Source: Williamsia sterculiae
GTDB taxonomy: Bacteria; Actinomycetota; Actinomycetes; Mycobacteriales; Mycobacteriaceae
Direction: 5' to 3'
Length of the DNA: 64,000 nt
Assembly: GCF_900156495.1 (NCBI RefSeq)
Contig: NZ_FTNT01000002.1
Location: forward strand, 278,359-342,358
The position numbers were made by a program, and so were the translations under genes. Positions 17,666 through 28,123 of the stretch are shown here, piece by piece. Every line of letters starts with the position of its first letter. The first letter of the stretch is position 1. The notes beneath the pieces were generated by a model. The model was not told the origin of the DNA. It made no database searches and was given only the letters and a program-made list of their open reading frames with translations.

Positions 17666-17956
17666 GGCGGCGAGCGCGGCCGTTGCCCGCAGCAGATTGC
17701 CCGGGTCGACGATCATGGCCACGGGTCCGAGGTGATCGCCGACGCGCTCGATGGCCTCGTCGATCTGGGCGTCGTCGGTGGGGTCGACGACGGCAACCCA
17801 CGTCCGGTGTCGGTGGTGGGCCAACATGGGCACCACGGTCTTCACACTCCTGCCGATCAGGGCAACCGGATGCCCTGCCGCCCAGTACTTCTCGGCTACC
17901 CGCCGGGAACGTTCGGTGTCGTCCATCACCACGAGGATCACATCTGTGTTGTTCAT
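17660..17956 (-). CDS. Small hypothetical protein, Rossmann-like
   Basis: A 98-residue protein that I do not recognise. It begins with alternating hydrophobic strand-like residues (DVILVVMDDTERSRRVAEKYWAAG), then VALIGRSVKTVVPML and a C-terminal VAMIVDPGNLLRATAAL, a beta-alpha pattern like a miniature nucleotide-binding or receiver-like fold. There is no membrane segment or cysteine motif. A purine-rich GAGATGGG precedes the ATG. It stands alone between ilvA and greA, convergent with ilvA. Overlapping plus-strand frames here have poorer, arginine-biased composition and are judged non-coding. Confidence 0.65.
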   Translation of the reverse strand: MNNTDVILVVMDDTERSRRVAEKYWAAGHPVALIGRSVKTVVPMLAHHRHRTWVAVVDPTDDAQIDEAIERVGDHLGPVAMIVDPGNLLRATAALAAA

Positions 17957-18047
17957 GAACCCATCTCACCGTGACGGTCTGTGTCGGCAGTGGACGGTGG
18001 CTGTGAGCTTGGTGTGGGTGGTTGCGTCGCAAGCACCGCGCAGAGAT

Positions 18048-18088
18048 GCACCGGCCGCGGACGACGTGATGTCGTCCGCGGCCGGTGC
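18048..18088. terminator. greA terminator hairpin
   Basis: An 18-bp perfect stem (GCACCGGCCGCGGACGAC at 18048-18065 with its complement at 18071-18088) around a 5-base loop, 19 bases beyond the greA stop codon. Confidence 0.8.
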
Positions 18089-18107
18089 GTGAAACCGTTC
18101 GACCGGG

Positions 18108-18602
18108 TCAGCTGTGATACGGCTCGGCGCTGACCAGCGTGACCTTGATCAGGGCGCCGGACGGCACCGTGTACTCACGGGTGTCGCCGACCTTGGCGTC
18201 GATGAGGGCGCTGCCCAGCGGTGAACTCGGGGAGTACACCTCGAGCGTCTCCTCCGACGCGCCCTCTTCTCGGGTCGCGATCAGGAAGGTCTCGGTGTCG
18301 CTCTCGTCGCCGTCGTAGTAGACCTTGACCACGGAGCCGGGCAGTGCGACGCCCGACTGGGTGGGTGCCTCGCCGACCTTCGCGTTGTTGAGCAGTTCCT
18401 GCAGCTGGCGGATTCGCGCCTCCTGCTGACCCTGTTCTTCGCGGGCCGCGTGATAGCCGCCGTTCTCCTTGAGGTCGCCCTCTTCGCGACGTTCGTTGAT
18501 CTCGGCGGCGATGACCGGTCGATTGGCGATGAGGGAGTCGAGTTCCCCCTTCAGGCGATCATGAGACTCCTGGGTAAGCCAGGTAACCTGCGTGTCGGTC
18601 AT
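18108..18602 (-). CDS. greA: Transcription elongation factor GreA
   Basis: Rescues backtracked RNA polymerase by stimulating transcript cleavage. It is 164 residues: an N-terminal coiled coil ([20 protein letters not shown]) with the catalytic tip containing acidic residues in [23 protein letters not shown], and a C-terminal FKBP-like domain ending [18 protein letters not shown]. The ATG at 18602 has GAAGGAG upstream; longer in-frame starts lack one. It is a single gene with its own terminator; position corresponds to Rv1080c. Confidence 0.96.
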   Translation of the reverse strand: MTDTQVTWLTQESHDRLKGELDSLIANRPVIAAEINERREEGDLKENGGYHAAREEQGQQEARIRQLQELLNNAKVGEAPTQSGVALPGSVVKVYYDGDESDTETFLIATREEGASEETLEVYSPSSPLGSALIDAKVGDTREYTVPSGALIKVTLVSAEPYHS

Positions 18603-18769
18603 CGCGTCACTCCTTCTGGTCGTCCGCGCGTGGGTGAACGGACGGACTGCTAAATACAGCAACACGGCCCCTCGCGGAACCGTGCGTTGGTCCAGAGTAG
18701 CAGCACCGGTGAGATCCGGACCACTGAATACATCGGGTACGTCCGTGCCGCATGGTTGGTCGCTGCAGG

Positions 18770-19612
18770 TCAGGACCGTGCTTCCAGGGCCTCACGATAG
18801 GTCGGTTCGGCTCGCTTGAGCCAACCGCAGACGAGATACGTCAACGGCATCACCGCGATCTCCACCAGGCACTTCCAGACGAATCCCACCACCACGTAGT
18901 TGGTGAAGTCGCTCGCGGTGCTGATGCCGAGCGCGCTCGCCGCGATGGAGCAGAACACCAGGGTGTCGAAGAACTCGCCGACGACCGTCGAGCCCAGTAG
19001 TCGGGCCCAGAGTCGGCGCTCACCGGACCGCGCCTTCATCTTCACCAGGACGAACGAATTGAGGAATTCACCGACGACGTAACCGCCCAGACCTGCGGCC
19101 AGGAACTGCGGCACCACACCCGCGACGGCCTTGAAGGCGTCCTGGTTCTCGTAGAAGTCGGCGGCGGGCAGGTGGATGGTCGCCCAGAAGCACAACGAGG
19201 CGATCACCAGCACCGCGAACCCGCTGACGATGGTTCGGCGCATCGCTCGGAATCCGTAGACCTCGCTGATCACGTCGCCGAGCACGTAGGCCAATGGGAA
19301 GAGATAGAAGGCACCGTCGGTGACCAGACCGTGCACGGAGATCGGACCCAGGTCGAGATCGAGGCTGGGGAACAGCAGGACCCCCTTGGTGCCGGTGATG
19401 TTGCTGATCATCATCACGCCGACGAAGAGGGCCACGAGCATGCCGAAGTAGGGGGTGGCGATGGTGGCGAAGGCGGGGCCGCGTACCGCGGCGGGGGAAG
19501 GAGTGGATGTCGGGGCCGCTGTGGAGGTCTGCGCCGATCCCGCGGGAGCAACTCCCTGCTGCGAGACCGGCTGCCCAGACCCTGTCGGATCGTTCCGGGT
19601 GTTGTTTGTCAT
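18770..19612 (-). CDS. Queuosine precursor transporter (YhhQ/VUT family)
   Basis: A 280-residue membrane protein with a ~45-residue Ser/Thr/Pro-rich N-terminal tail, then about six hydrophobic helices from [20 protein letters not shown] onward. [42 protein letters not shown] and [18 protein letters not shown] are the conserved VUT/DUF165 stretches. The family imports preQ0/preQ1 or queuine-type precursors for tRNA queuosine. No preQ1-type riboswitch fold is apparent in the 49 bases to the next gene. The long disordered N-terminal tail is unusual compared with E. coli YhhQ (about 221 residues). Confidence 0.88.
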   Translation of the reverse strand: MTNNTRNDPTGSGQPVSQQGVAPAGSAQTSTAAPTSTPSPAAVRGPAFATIATPYFGMLVALFVGVMMISNITGTKGVLLFPSLDLDLGPISVHGLVTDGAFYLFPLAYVLGDVISEVYGFRAMRRTIVSGFAVLVIASLCFWATIHLPAADFYENQDAFKAVAGVVPQFLAAGLGGYVVGEFLNSFVLVKMKARSGERRLWARLLGSTVVGEFFDTLVFCSIAASALGISTASDFTNYVVVGFVWKCLVEIAVMPLTYLVCGWLKRAEPTYREALEARS

Positions 19613-19661
19613 GGATGCCCACCCTAGAACCCGATGTGACCGGCGCCGAGGTCAGTGCAGC

Positions 19662-20099
19662 TCAGGAGCCCTTCAGATAGTCCGGGACGTTCACCGTGCA
19701 ACCGAACACCTCGCCGACGGCGGGCGGGGCGGACGTGTACACACGCGAACGTGCACCCACCTGCTGGTCGGTGCCCGCGGGGATCAGCACCTCTCGTCGA
19801 CCGGTTTCCGATCCGTCCTTCGATCGCGCCCGCACGATGCAGGACACCGCCTGATGCGGGTCGTTGCGGGTCACGGTGAACTGCACGTCGACCGTGGAGG
19901 AGTCGATGATGTCGTATCCGGTGGCCGAGCCGGACACATCCGGATCCGCGAATTTGGTGTAGCCGACATAGGCGATCAGCACACCGGCGACGAGCACCAC
20001 CACCGAGGCCAGCAGGAACCATCGGCGGCGGCTCTGCGGCGGACGCTCGTCGGGATAGCGCCCAGCGGGTAGCGAGGCCTCCCGTTTCGCGCTGGTCAT
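19662..20099 (-). CDS. DUF4307 single-pass membrane protein
   Basis: A 145-residue protein with a charged N-terminus, one transmembrane helix at ~27-47 (WFLLASVVVLVAGVLIAYVGY) and an extracytoplasmic domain with two cysteines (VSCIVRARS, VFGCTVNV), a likely disulfide. It matches the DUF4307 family, whose M. tuberculosis member (Rv1081c) also lies next to mca. Function is unknown. It is divergent from mca, with 50 bases between the starts. Confidence 0.85.
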   Translation of the reverse strand: MTSAKREASLPAGRYPDERPPQSRRRWFLLASVVVLVAGVLIAYVGYTKFADPDVSGSATGYDIIDSSTVDVQFTVTRNDPHQAVSCIVRARSKDGSETGRREVLIPAGTDQQVGARSRVYTSAPPAVGEVFGCTVNVPDYLKGS

Positions 20100-20149
20100 G
20101 ACTTCATACCTACCATGAGGTGGAACACCGGAAAGAAAGCGAGCTATAC

Positions 20150-21019
20150 GTGAGCCGATTGCGCCTCATGGCTGTGCATGCGCACCCCGATGACGAATCG
20201 AGCAAGGGCGCGGCCACCATGGCGAAGTACGCGGCCGAGGGCAACGACGTGCTGGTGGTCACGCTGACCGGCGGCGAACGTGGCGACATCCTCAACCCGG
20301 CCATGGACCTGCCCGGCATCAAGGAACGGATGCCGGAGGTCCGCGAGGAGGAGATGGCGAAGGCAGCGGCAGCGCTGGGGGTGCAGCAGACGTGGCTCGG
20401 CTTCGTCGACTCCGGTCTGCCGGAGGGCGATCCGTTGCCGCCGCTGCCCGCGGGATCGTTTGCGACGGTCCCCCTCGACGAGGCGGTCGAGGCGCTCGTG
20501 CGGGTGGTTCGATCGTTTCGGCCGCACGTCATGATCACCTACGACGAGCACGGTGGTTATCCGCATCCCGACCACATCCGCGACCACGAGGTGTCGATGG
20601 CCGCTTTCGACGCGGCAGGGGATCCGGAGCGGTTCCCCGACGCCGGCGACCCGTGGACCCCGCTGAAGATCTACTACGTACATGGATTCGTACGCGCCCG
20701 CATGCAGTTGCTGGCCGACGAGTTCACCAAGCAGGGGATCGAGAACCCCTACAAGGAGTGGCTGGATCGTTGGAAGGACCGTGATGATCTCATGGCCCGC
20801 GTCACCACGCAGATCAGCTGCGGTGAATACTTCCCGCAACGGGACGAGGCGCTACGGGCGCATGCCACCCAGATCGATCCCAACGGTGTGTTCTTCGCGG
20901 TACCGATGGAGTGGCAGCAGCGTCTCTGGCCGACCGAGGAGTACGAGTTGGCGAAGACCCGGGTGAAGACGACGTTGCCGGAGCACGATCTGTTCGCCGG
21001 TATCGACGGCGACGAATGA
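20150..21019 (+). CDS. mca: Mycothiol S-conjugate amidase
   Basis: Zinc amidase that cleaves mycothiol S-conjugates of toxins and electrophiles, releasing a mercapturic acid for export. It is 289 residues with [17 protein letters not shown] near the N-terminus (zinc His-Asp-Asp) and [15 protein letters not shown] supplying the third ligand. The GTG at 20150 is chosen because it gives the conserved start [16 protein letters not shown]; an upstream frame to 20120 extends into the promoter. The deacetylase MshB is related, but [10 protein letters not shown] and the C-terminal [15 protein letters not shown] fit Mca. The next gene overlaps its stop codon (ATGA). This gene marks a mycothiol-producing actinobacterium. 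Confidence 0.94.
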   Translation: MSRLRLMAVHAHPDDESSKGAATMAKYAAEGNDVLVVTLTGGERGDILNPAMDLPGIKERMPEVREEEMAKAAAALGVQQTWLGFVDSGLPEGDPLPPLPAGSFATVPLDEAVEALVRVVRSFRPHVMITYDEHGGYPHPDHIRDHEVSMAAFDAAGDPERFPDAGDPWTPLKIYYVHGFVRARMQLLADEFTKQGIENPYKEWLDRWKDRDDLMARVTTQISCGEYFPQRDEALRAHATQIDPNGVFFAVPMEWQQRLWPTEEYELAKTRVKTTLPEHDLFAGIDGDE

Positions 21020-21348
21020 CGGCCGTGTCCACCGTGACCCTCGCGGCAGGTGAGGTGCTGGCCAAGGACCCGCAGGGGCCCGAGTTCGGCAAGGCGTCGC
21101 CACTGGGCCTGCTCATCGTGCTGGTGTTGCTGGCAGGCACCGTGTTCCTCATCTGGTCCATGAACCGGCAGCTGCGCAAACTGCCGAAGACCTTCGATCC
21201 GGATCACCCCGGGCCCGACCAGCAGGCCGACGAGGGGACGGACCAGGGTGGGACCGGCGCGGAACCGCACGCATCCGACGATCCCCCCGCATCGGATGCC
21301 CGCACACCGGGTGCGCACAAGGCGGGTCCGTCCACACCGGCCGACTGA
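21016..21348 (+). CDS. Small single-pass membrane protein downstream of mca
   Basis: A 110-residue protein, start ATG overlapping the mca stop by four bases. One transmembrane helix lies at ~29-49 ([21 protein letters not shown]), followed by a basic segment ([11 protein letters not shown]) and a Pro/Asp/Ala-rich, probably disordered tail. It matches the position and style of Rv1083. Coupling to mca suggests a membrane partner in the same process, but no function is known. Confidence 0.8.
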   Translation: MTAVSTVTLAAGEVLAKDPQGPEFGKASPLGLLIVLVLLAGTVFLIWSMNRQLRKLPKTFDPDHPGPDQQADEGTDQGGTGAEPHASDDPPASDARTPGAHKAGPSTPAD

Positions 21349-21414
21349 GCGCGCCCTCCGGGGCGCCGTACGCCGAGCGACCATGCCGCGCCCAGCCCGT
21401 GCCACCATGGAGAG

Positions 21415-23430
21415 ATGAGTCGAGTGGGCGCGAACCGACTGGCCGACTCCCGGTCCCCGTACCTGCGCCAGCACGCCGAGAACCCGGTGCACTGGCAGGA
21501 ATGGAGCCCCGAGGCACTGGCCGAGGCCGTTGATCGGGACGTCCCGATCCTGTTGTCGGTCGGGTACGCCGCCTGTCATTGGTGTCATGTGATGGCGCAC
21601 GAGTCGTTCGAGGATCCGGCCATCGCCGAGATCATGAACCGCGACTTCGTCTGCATCAAGGTCGACCGTGAGGAACGGCCCGACATCGACGCGATCTACA
21701 TGACCGCCACCGTCGCCATGACCGGTCAGGGTGGCTGGCCGATGACGTGCCTCCTCACTCCCGCGGGCGAGCCGTTCTACTGCGGCACCTATTTCCCGCC
21801 GACTCCGCACGGTGGTATGCCGTCGTTCGGCCAGCTGCTGGCGGCCATCACCGAGACCTGGGCCACCCGCCGCGACGAGGTCGACGAGGTCGGCGCCGCG
21901 CTGCGCGACCAGCTCGCCGCCAACGCCAAGGCCCTGCCCGACAGCGGGGTCACCGTCGACGCCGACCTGCTCGACCACGCGGACACGGCGATCCTGGCCG
22001 ACGAGGACCGCACCGCAGGCGGTTTCGGCGGTGCGCCCAAGTTCCCGCCGTCGGCACTGCTCGAAGGCCTGCTCCGTGGATGGGAGCGCACCGGCGCCGG
22101 CGCCGTGCTCGACGCGGTACGCCGCACCTGTTCGGCAATGTCCCGCGGCGGGATCCACGATCAGCTCGGCGGCGGCTTCGCCCGGTACGCCGTGGACAAC
22201 CGCTGGGTGGTACCGCATTTCGAGAAAATGCTGTACGACAACGCGCAGCTGCTGCGTACGTACGCGCACCTCGCACGAGTCACGGACGACGCCGACGCAC
22301 TGCGGGTGACCGAGGGGATCGTCGATTTTCTGGTGCGCGACCTACGGGTAGGCGGCGGGTTCGCGTCGTCGTTGGACGCCGACACCGACGGGGTGGAGGG
22401 GCTGACCTACGTCTGGACCCCGGATCAGCTCGTCGAGGTGCTGGGGGCCGACGACGGACGCTGGGCTGCCCAGGTGTTCACCGTGACCGAGGACGGGACG
22501 TTCGAGCACGGCGCGTCGGTCCTGCAGGTGCTCGCCGACCCCGACGACGCTGAACGCCTGCGATCGGTGACCGAACGACTGTTCACCGCGCGCATGCGGC
22601 GGCCGCAACCCGGTCGCGACGACAAGGTGGTCACCGCGTGGAATGCCATGACCATCACCGCGCTCGCCGAGGCGGGCGCCGGGCTGTCCCGACCGGAGTG
22701 GATCGAGCTCGCCGCCTGGTGCGCCACCGCCATCCTGGACACCCACCTGGTCGACGGGGTCCTCCGGCGGTCGTCGTTGGGCGGGGTGGTCGGCGAACCG
22801 GCCGCGGCCCTCGACGACCACGCCGCCCTGGTCACCGCACTGCTCACCCTGCATCAGGTGACCGGTGCGACCATCTGGCGCCACACCGCACTCGAACTGC
22901 TCGACGCCACCGTCGACACATTCGCCGACCCGGACGCGCCCGGGTCCTGGTACGACAGCCCCGTGTCCGATCTCATCGCCCGGCCCCGGGATCCCGTCGA
23001 CAACGCCACCCCGTCCGGGGCGTCGCTGCTGGCCGAGGCGTTGCTCGTGGCCTCGACGCTCGCGCCCGTGTCCGACGCGGAACGTTACGCCGAACTCGCC
23101 GACCTCACGCTGAACCGGTCGGCGGTGGTGTTGGCCCGGTTGGCGCGGTCGGCGGGGCACTGGCTGGCGGTCGCGGAGGCGCGGGTCGCCGGTCCGCTGC
23201 AGATCGCGGTGTCGGAGACCGTCGACAGCGACGGCAGCCTTGCCCGGGCGGCTCGCAGGAGCGCACCGGGCGGCACGGTCATCGTCGACGGCGCCGCCGA
23301 CTCGGTGCCGCTGCTCGACGGCCGCGGAACCGTCGACGGGATGGACGCCGCCTACGTCTGCCGGGGTGCGGTATGCGGGTTGCCGGTCACCGACGACCGC
23401 GCGCTCACGTCTACACTCACCTCTCGCTGA
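21415..23430 (+). CDS. Thioredoxin-domain DUF255 protein (YyaL/SPATA20-like)
   Basis: A 671-residue protein with an N-terminal thioredoxin-like domain: [21 protein letters not shown], then [18 protein letters not shown] with a CxxC redox pair (~residues 54-57), and [17 protein letters not shown]. The rest is an (alpha/alpha)6-barrel-like region resembling glycan epimerases/hydrolases ([29 protein letters not shown]). The family is widespread but of unclear function. Position corresponds to Rv1084. Its stop codon overlaps the convergent fused aminotransferase gene by 14 bases, leaving no room for a terminator. Confidence 0.88.
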   Translation: MSRVGANRLADSRSPYLRQHAENPVHWQEWSPEALAEAVDRDVPILLSVGYAACHWCHVMAHESFEDPAIAEIMNRDFVCIKVDREERPDIDAIYMTATVAMTGQGGWPMTCLLTPAGEPFYCGTYFPPTPHGGMPSFGQLLAAITETWATRRDEVDEVGAALRDQLAANAKALPDSGVTVDADLLDHADTAILADEDRTAGGFGGAPKFPPSALLEGLLRGWERTGAGAVLDAVRRTCSAMSRGGIHDQLGGGFARYAVDNRWVVPHFEKMLYDNAQLLRTYAHLARVTDDADALRVTEGIVDFLVRDLRVGGGFASSLDADTDGVEGLTYVWTPDQLVEVLGADDGRWAAQVFTVTEDGTFEHGASVLQVLADPDDAERLRSVTERLFTARMRRPQPGRDDKVVTAWNAMTITALAEAGAGLSRPEWIELAAWCATAILDTHLVDGVLRRSSLGGVVGEPAAALDDHAALVTALLTLHQVTGATIWRHTALELLDATVDTFADPDAPGSWYDSPVSDLIARPRDPVDNATPSGASLLAEALLVASTLAPVSDAERYAELADLTLNRSAVVLARLARSAGHWLAVAEARVAGPLQIAVSETVDSDGSLARAARRSAPGGTVIVDGAADSVPLLDGRGTVDGMDAAYVCRGAVCGLPVTDDRALTSTLTSR

Positions 23431-25474
23431 CGGACGGGCCGCGGCTCACCACGGTCGCCAATCGGTCCACGGCCCAGTCGATCTCGTCGTGGGTGATCAC
23501 CAGTGGTGGTGCGAATCGCAGCGTGGAGCCGTGGGTGTCCTTCGCCAACACGCCTTCCGCGGCCAACCGTAGGCAGATCTCCTTGCCGGTACCCGCCGAC
23601 GGGTCCACGTCCACACCGGCCCACAGCCCGAGTCCGCGGACCGCGGTGACCCCGTGGCCGATCAGGCCGCCGAGCCGTTCGTGCAGATGCGCCCCGAGGT
23701 CGGCGGCGCGGCGCTGCCACGACCCGTCGGCGAGCATCCCGACCACGGTCTGGCCCACGGCCGCGGCCAACGGGTTCCCGCCGAAGGTGGAGCCGTGTTG
23801 ACCCGGTTGCAGCACCCCGAGCACCGAGCGGTCGGCCACCACCGCCGACACGGGGATCACTCCGCCACCCAGCGCCTTGCCCAGGGTGATCATGTCGGGC
23901 ATCACATCCCAGTGCTGTACGGCAAGCGTGTGTCCGGTGCGGCCGAGACCCGACTGGATCTCGTCGCAGATCATCAGTGCACTGTGCGCGTCACAGAGCC
24001 GTCGGATCCCGGGCAGGTAACCGTCCGTCGGGACCACGACACCGGCCTCACCCTGGACGGGTTCGACGAGGACGGCGACCACGGTGTCGTCCATGGCGGC
24101 GGCGATCGCGTCCACGTCGCCGTAGGGGACCGACCGAAATCCCGGTGTGAACGGGCCGAAACCGTCGCGCGCCTCGGGATCGTCGGAGAAGCTGACGATG
24201 CTGATGGTGCGGCCGTGGAAGTTCCCGCCCGCCACGATGATGGTGGCCGCACCGTCGGGAACACCTTTGCGTTCGTACCCCCACTTGCGCGCCACCTTCA
24301 GTGCGGACTCCACCGCCTCGGCACCGGTGTTCATCGGCAGCACCATCTGCTTGCCGCACAGCGCGGCGAGATCCGCGCAGAACGGTCTGAGGCGATCGGA
24401 GTGGAAGGCGCGACTGGTCAGCGTGAGACGGGACAATTGGTCGGTGACCGCGGCGAGCACGGTCGGGTTCCGGTGACCGAAGTTGACCGCCGAGTACGCG
24501 GCGAGGCAGTCGAGGTACCGGTCACCGTCGACGTCGGTGATCCACGCTCCCTCCGCGCTGTGCGCCACCACCGGCAGCGGGGAGTAGTTGTGCGCCACCG
24601 GGTCATGGTCCGACCGATCGGTGACGGGTGGAGCGTGTCGCAGTTCGAGCGTGCAGCACTTCACGCCGCCACCACCCTTGAGCAGCTCCGACAGGTCCAC
24701 CGTGATCGGCCGGAATCCGGCCGCGGCGAGGGACAGTGCGAGATCCGGTGCGGCGTCGGTCATCACCACGTGCAGACCGTCGGAGACGAAGTTCAGTCCC
24801 AGCACCGCGGCGTCCTCGGCGCCGACCAGCACCGCATCCGGGAACAGCGCGGCGAGGGCATCCTGCGACGCGGGGGAGAAGGCGGCCGGGTGGTAGGCGA
24901 TGGTGTCGTCGTCGAGCACGCCGAGGGCGGTGTCGAGATGGTAGAAGACCGGATCGACCAACTCGAGGGTGATCACCTCCATCCCGGTGAGGTGGGCGAT
25001 CTCGGCGTGGGTGTCGCGGTGTGTCCGGAAACCGGTGCCCGCCAGGATCCGGTCACCCACCACCAGCAGGTCGCCTTCACCTTCGTTGGGCAGCGTGGTG
25101 TGCCCCACATCGCGATACCCCTGACCGGTGAACCAGTCGGCGTAGGCCGGACCCTCGGCGGCTCGCTGGGGGTGGGTGAACTGCGCCGCGACCACCGTGT
25201 TCTCGGTGACGAGGCCGCCGTTGGCGGCGTAGACCATGTCGGGCAGACCGGGCTGGGGGTCGACGGTCAGCACGGCGTGACCCAGCGAGAGATAGATGTC
25301 GCGCAGCGTGTTCCATTGCGCCAGAGCGCGATCGGTGTCCACCGGGACGCCGGGGTGCATCCACGGATTGATCGCGTAGGTCACCGCGAAGTGGGTCGGC
25401 GGGGTCATCGCGTACCGGCGTGAGCGTGCGGTCCGGATGGTGTGCGGGGCGGGAGCGGCGTCTGTGATCGTCAC
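23417..25474 (-). CDS. Fused guanidino-group hydrolase (DDAH/arginine dihydrolase-like) and ornithine aminotransferase
   Basis: One uninterrupted 685-residue frame joins two enzymes. Residues ~1-283 are an amidinotransferase-fold hydrolase: [16 protein letters not shown] (Asn85), [11 protein letters not shown] with His179, and [14 protein letters not shown] with the nucleophile cysteine at 273 or 274. Residues ~286-685 are a complete class III aminotransferase of the ornithine type: [44 protein letters not shown], and TLGKALGGG with PLP lysine 533. In M. tuberculosis the equivalents are separate genes (Rv2323c and the rocD genes) beside an AsnC regulator. Joining to an ornithine-using domain suggests the first domain releases ornithine from arginine, like cyanobacterial ArgZ/AgrE, rather than citrulline from methylarginine. 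A divergent AsnC-type gene lies upstream. An internal ATG at 25408 is an alternative start. Confidence 0.9.
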   Translation of the reverse strand: MTITDAAPAPHTIRTARSRRYAMTPPTHFAVTYAINPWMHPGVPVDTDRALAQWNTLRDIYLSLGHAVLTVDPQPGLPDMVYAANGGLVTENTVVAAQFTHPQRAAEGPAYADWFTGQGYRDVGHTTLPNEGEGDLLVVGDRILAGTGFRTHRDTHAEIAHLTGMEVITLELVDPVFYHLDTALGVLDDDTIAYHPAAFSPASQDALAALFPDAVLVGAEDAAVLGLNFVSDGLHVVMTDAAPDLALSLAAAGFRPITVDLSELLKGGGGVKCCTLELRHAPPVTDRSDHDPVAHNYSPLPVVAHSAEGAWITDVDGDRYLDCLAAYSAVNFGHRNPTVLAAVTDQLSRLTLTSRAFHSDRLRPFCADLAALCGKQMVLPMNTGAEAVESALKVARKWGYERKGVPDGAATIIVAGGNFHGRTISIVSFSDDPEARDGFGPFTPGFRSVPYGDVDAIAAAMDDTVVAVLVEPVQGEAGVVVPTDGYLPGIRRLCDAHSALMICDEIQSGLGRTGHTLAVQHWDVMPDMITLGKALGGGVIPVSAVVADRSVLGVLQPGQHGSTFGGNPLAAAVGQTVVGMLADGSWQRRAADLGAHLHERLGGLIGHGVTAVRGLGLWAGVDVDPSAGTGKEICLRLAAEGVLAKDTHGSTLRFAPPLVITHDEIDWAVDRLATVVSRGPSVSER

Positions 25475-25518
25475 GACTCGACGCTAGAGGCGCCTATGCT
25501 CGCAATCAATCTCCGGAT

Positions 25519-25551
25519 GTTGCGCATATGATGACGATATGTTGTGCATAT
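25519..25551. promoter_or_regulatory. Candidate Lrp/AsnC operator between divergent genes
   Basis: GTTGCGCATAT (25519-25529) and GTTGTGCATAT (25541-25551) are direct repeats differing at one base and 22 bp apart, two helical turns. Between them ATAT-N7-ATAT forms an inverted repeat. This AT-rich patch stands out from the GC-rich surroundings and lies between the AsnC gene and the fused enzyme gene. Confidence 0.55.
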
Positions 25552-25584
25552 ATCCGTCAAACCACGAATCGTTGCGTCTTTCCC

Positions 25585-26031
25585 GTGCGTGACCTCGACG
25601 ACATCGATCGCGCCGTGGTCGCCGCGCTGACCCGTGACGCGCGACAGACGTACGCCCAGATCGGTGAGCAGGTGGGACTGTCCGCACCGGCGGTCAAGCG
25701 CCGGGTGGATCGGTTGATCGCCGAGGGGGTGATCCGTGGTTTCACCACGATCGTCGATCCGACCGCGCTGCAGTGGACGACCGAGGCCTACGTGCAGGTG
25801 TTCTGCCGGGGCACCATCGCACCCGCCGAACTGAAACGGTCGTGGGAGGGAATCCCGGAGGTGGTCAGCGCGGCCACCATCACCGGCCAGGCGGATGCCA
25901 TCCTGCGGGTGATGGCCCGCGACGTACAGCATCTCGAACGGGCGCTCGAACGGGTCCGCGAGGCCGACAACGTCGACCACTCGGAGTCGATCATCGTGTT
26001 GTCCCAGCTCATCGACCGTGGGCACCCCTGA
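25585..26031 (+). CDS. Lrp/AsnC-family transcriptional regulator
   Basis: A 148-residue regulator. Residues ~1-60 form the winged helix-turn-helix (DDIDRAVVAALTRDARQTYAQIGEQVGLSAPAVKRRVDRL); residues ~70-148 are the RAM ligand-binding and oligomerisation domain (VVSAATITGQADAILRVMARD). The GTG at 25585 begins at the family-typical RDLDDIDRAVV; an upstream frame to 25528 would translate the operator region. It is divergent from the fused arginine/ornithine gene, as Rv2324 is from Rv2323c, so arginine, ornithine or a related amino acid is the likely effector and that gene the likely target, with autoregulation. Confidence 0.9.
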   Translation: MRDLDDIDRAVVAALTRDARQTYAQIGEQVGLSAPAVKRRVDRLIAEGVIRGFTTIVDPTALQWTTEAYVQVFCRGTIAPAELKRSWEGIPEVVSAATITGQADAILRVMARDVQHLERALERVREADNVDHSESIIVLSQLIDRGHP

Positions 26032-26040
26032 GGGCTGCGA

Positions 26041-26370
26041 TCAGCGGGGCGCGTACATGATGACCACGATGCCGACGAGTGCGAGCAGGGCGCCGGCGAT
26101 GTCGTAACGGTCGGGTCGGAAACCGTCGAACACCATGCCCCACGCCAGCGAACCGACGATGAACACCCCGCCGTACGCCGCCAACACCCGCCCGAAAGTC
26201 GCGTCCGGCTGCAGGGTGGCGACGAATCCGTAGACACCCAAGGCGATCACGCCGAAACCGGCCCAGATCCAGCCGCGGTTCTCGCGGACACCCTGCCACA
26301 CCAACCAGGCACCGCCGATCTCGAACACCGCGGCCAGTACGAACAGCAGCACCGATTTCGTGACCGTCAT
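26041..26370 (-). CDS. YnfA/UPF0060 small membrane protein
   Basis: A 109-residue protein of four hydrophobic helices with the strongly conserved UPF0060 pattern: [36 protein letters not shown], and [26 protein letters not shown], ending in MYAPR. It resembles small multidrug-resistance-type transporters, but a substrate has not been assigned here. The ATG at 26370 gives the standard family start; a longer frame to 26484 runs through the aro leader on the other strand. Only 24 bases separate it from the divergent leader peptide start. Confidence 0.88.
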   Translation of the reverse strand: MTVTKSVLLFVLAAVFEIGGAWLVWQGVRENRGWIWAGFGVIALGVYGFVATLQPDATFGRVLAAYGGVFIVGSLAWGMVFDGFRPDRYDIAGALLALVGIVVIMYAPR

Positions 26371-26394
26371 GCAGGTCATGCTAATGTCGGCGAC

Positions 26395-26469
26395 GTGAGC
26401 AGCACCGTCCGCGCCTATTGGCGCTTTATCTCGGCTCCGGGTGGAGCCGGTGATGGAGCGTCGACCTAG
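26395..26469 (+). CDS. Aromatic-amino-acid leader peptide ahead of DAHP synthase
   Basis: A 24-codon frame starting at GTG 26395 and stopping at TAG 26467-26469. It begins [11 protein letters not shown] and so clusters Tyr (26416), Trp (26419) and Phe (26425), the three products of the pathway, within four codons. TAATGT at 26382-26387 lies seven bases before the GTG, so transcription probably starts at the peptide. A rho-independent terminator follows before the DAHP synthase gene. This is the layout of a classical attenuator in which ribosome stalling at scarce aromatic tRNAs controls read-through. Confidence 0.72.
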   Translation: MSSTVRAYWRFISAPGGAGDGAST

Positions 26470-26528
26470 GCGACCCGCAGCCACACACCCGGAGCCCGAG
26501 CAGTGACCATCCCGGTCGCTGCTTTTTT
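26432..26528 (+). promoter_or_regulatory. Attenuator structures (protector hairpin, alternative pairing, terminator)
   Basis: Three pairings are visible. A 7-bp hairpin CGGCTCC/GGAGCCG (26432-26438 with 26443-26449) can form early. An 11-bp alternative pairs 26433-26443 (GGCTCCGGGTG) with 26486-26496. A terminator stem AGCAGTGACC/GGTCGCTGCT (26499-26508 with 26514-26523) is followed by six Ts (26523-26528), very striking in this genome. The alternative pairing ends two bases before the terminator stem, so how it would block the terminator is not obvious. Confidence 0.68.
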
Positions 26529-26609
26529 GTTGTCAGGGCATCGGGAATCAGTGGGCGTGCCCTGAGAAACCAGGTTCCGTGGGAACCGAATCAGGAAGGC
26601 ACAGCCGAC

Positions 26610-27680
<1,071 letters not shown>

Positions 27681-27684
27681 CGGT

Positions 27685-27718
27685 GTGCCCCCCTTCTGCT
27701 GACAGCAGAAGGGGGCAC
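27685..27718. terminator. Hairpin after DAHP synthase gene
   Basis: GTGCCCCC...GGGGGCAC with inner TTCTGC/GCAGAA gives a stem of about 14 bp with one bulged C and a 5-base loop, directly after the aroF stop. No T-run follows. The inner part also reads as a palindromic operator for the next gene. Confidence 0.55.
27694..27710. promoter_or_regulatory. Candidate PopR/ClgR-type operator upstream of the XRE regulator
   Basis: TTCTGCTGACAGCAGAA is a 6-5-6 perfect palindrome centred 49 bases before the regulator's ATG. Its inner form TCTGCT-GAC-AGCAGA resembles the TCTGCC-N3-GGCAGA box that I recall for Streptomyces PopR. TACCAT (27739-27744), the presumed -10, is six bases before the ATG. Confidence 0.5.
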
Positions 27719-27750
27719 GCGGTGTCGCGGTGTCGCCCTACCATCGGCGC

Positions 27751-28113
27751 ATGGACGATCGGGCGGATGTGATGCGGCGACCCACCGGCACGCCGATGGA
27801 GCCGTTGCTGCGGGAGGTGACCGGTCGGGTCCTGCGCCGACACCGTCACGACCGCGATGAGCGACTCGTCGAGACCGCGCGGCGGGCCGGGGTCTCGAGT
27901 CAATACCTCTCCGAACTCGAACGCGGCCGCAAGGACGCGTCGAGCGAGGTGCTCGCGGCGGTGGCGGGTTCGTTGGATCTGACCCTGCTGGGGTTGACCA
28001 CCGAGGTCGCGGCCGAACTCGGCCGTCGCGTCGCGCCGCGGCTGCGTTCCGTGCCGGTGGTGCGCGTGAACCCCGCGGGGAGTTCTCGCGGCCCGGTGGC
28101 GCTCGCCGCCTGA
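27751..28113 (+). CDS. XRE-type regulator, PopR/ClgR-like
   Basis: A 120-residue DNA-binding protein with one helix-turn-helix at ~38-78 (VETARRAGVSSQYLSELERGRKDASSEVLAAVAGSLDLTL), the pattern of the actinobacterial clp-gene activators ClgR and PopR. The C-terminus ends in VALAA; in Streptomyces PopR and ClgR, C-terminal alanines make the protein a ClpP substrate, so the regulator may be destroyed by the protease it induces. It converges on a clpP pair ten bases away. The start at 27751 has a -10 six bases upstream (leaderless). Target genes are inferred from neighbourhood and from palindromes shared with the clpP promoter. Confidence 0.82.
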   Translation: MDDRADVMRRPTGTPMEPLLREVTGRVLRRHRHDRDERLVETARRAGVSSQYLSELERGRKDASSEVLAAVAGSLDLTLLGLTTEVAAELGRRVAPRLRSVPVVRVNPAGSSRGPVALAA

Positions 28114-28123
28114 TCCTCGGGCG

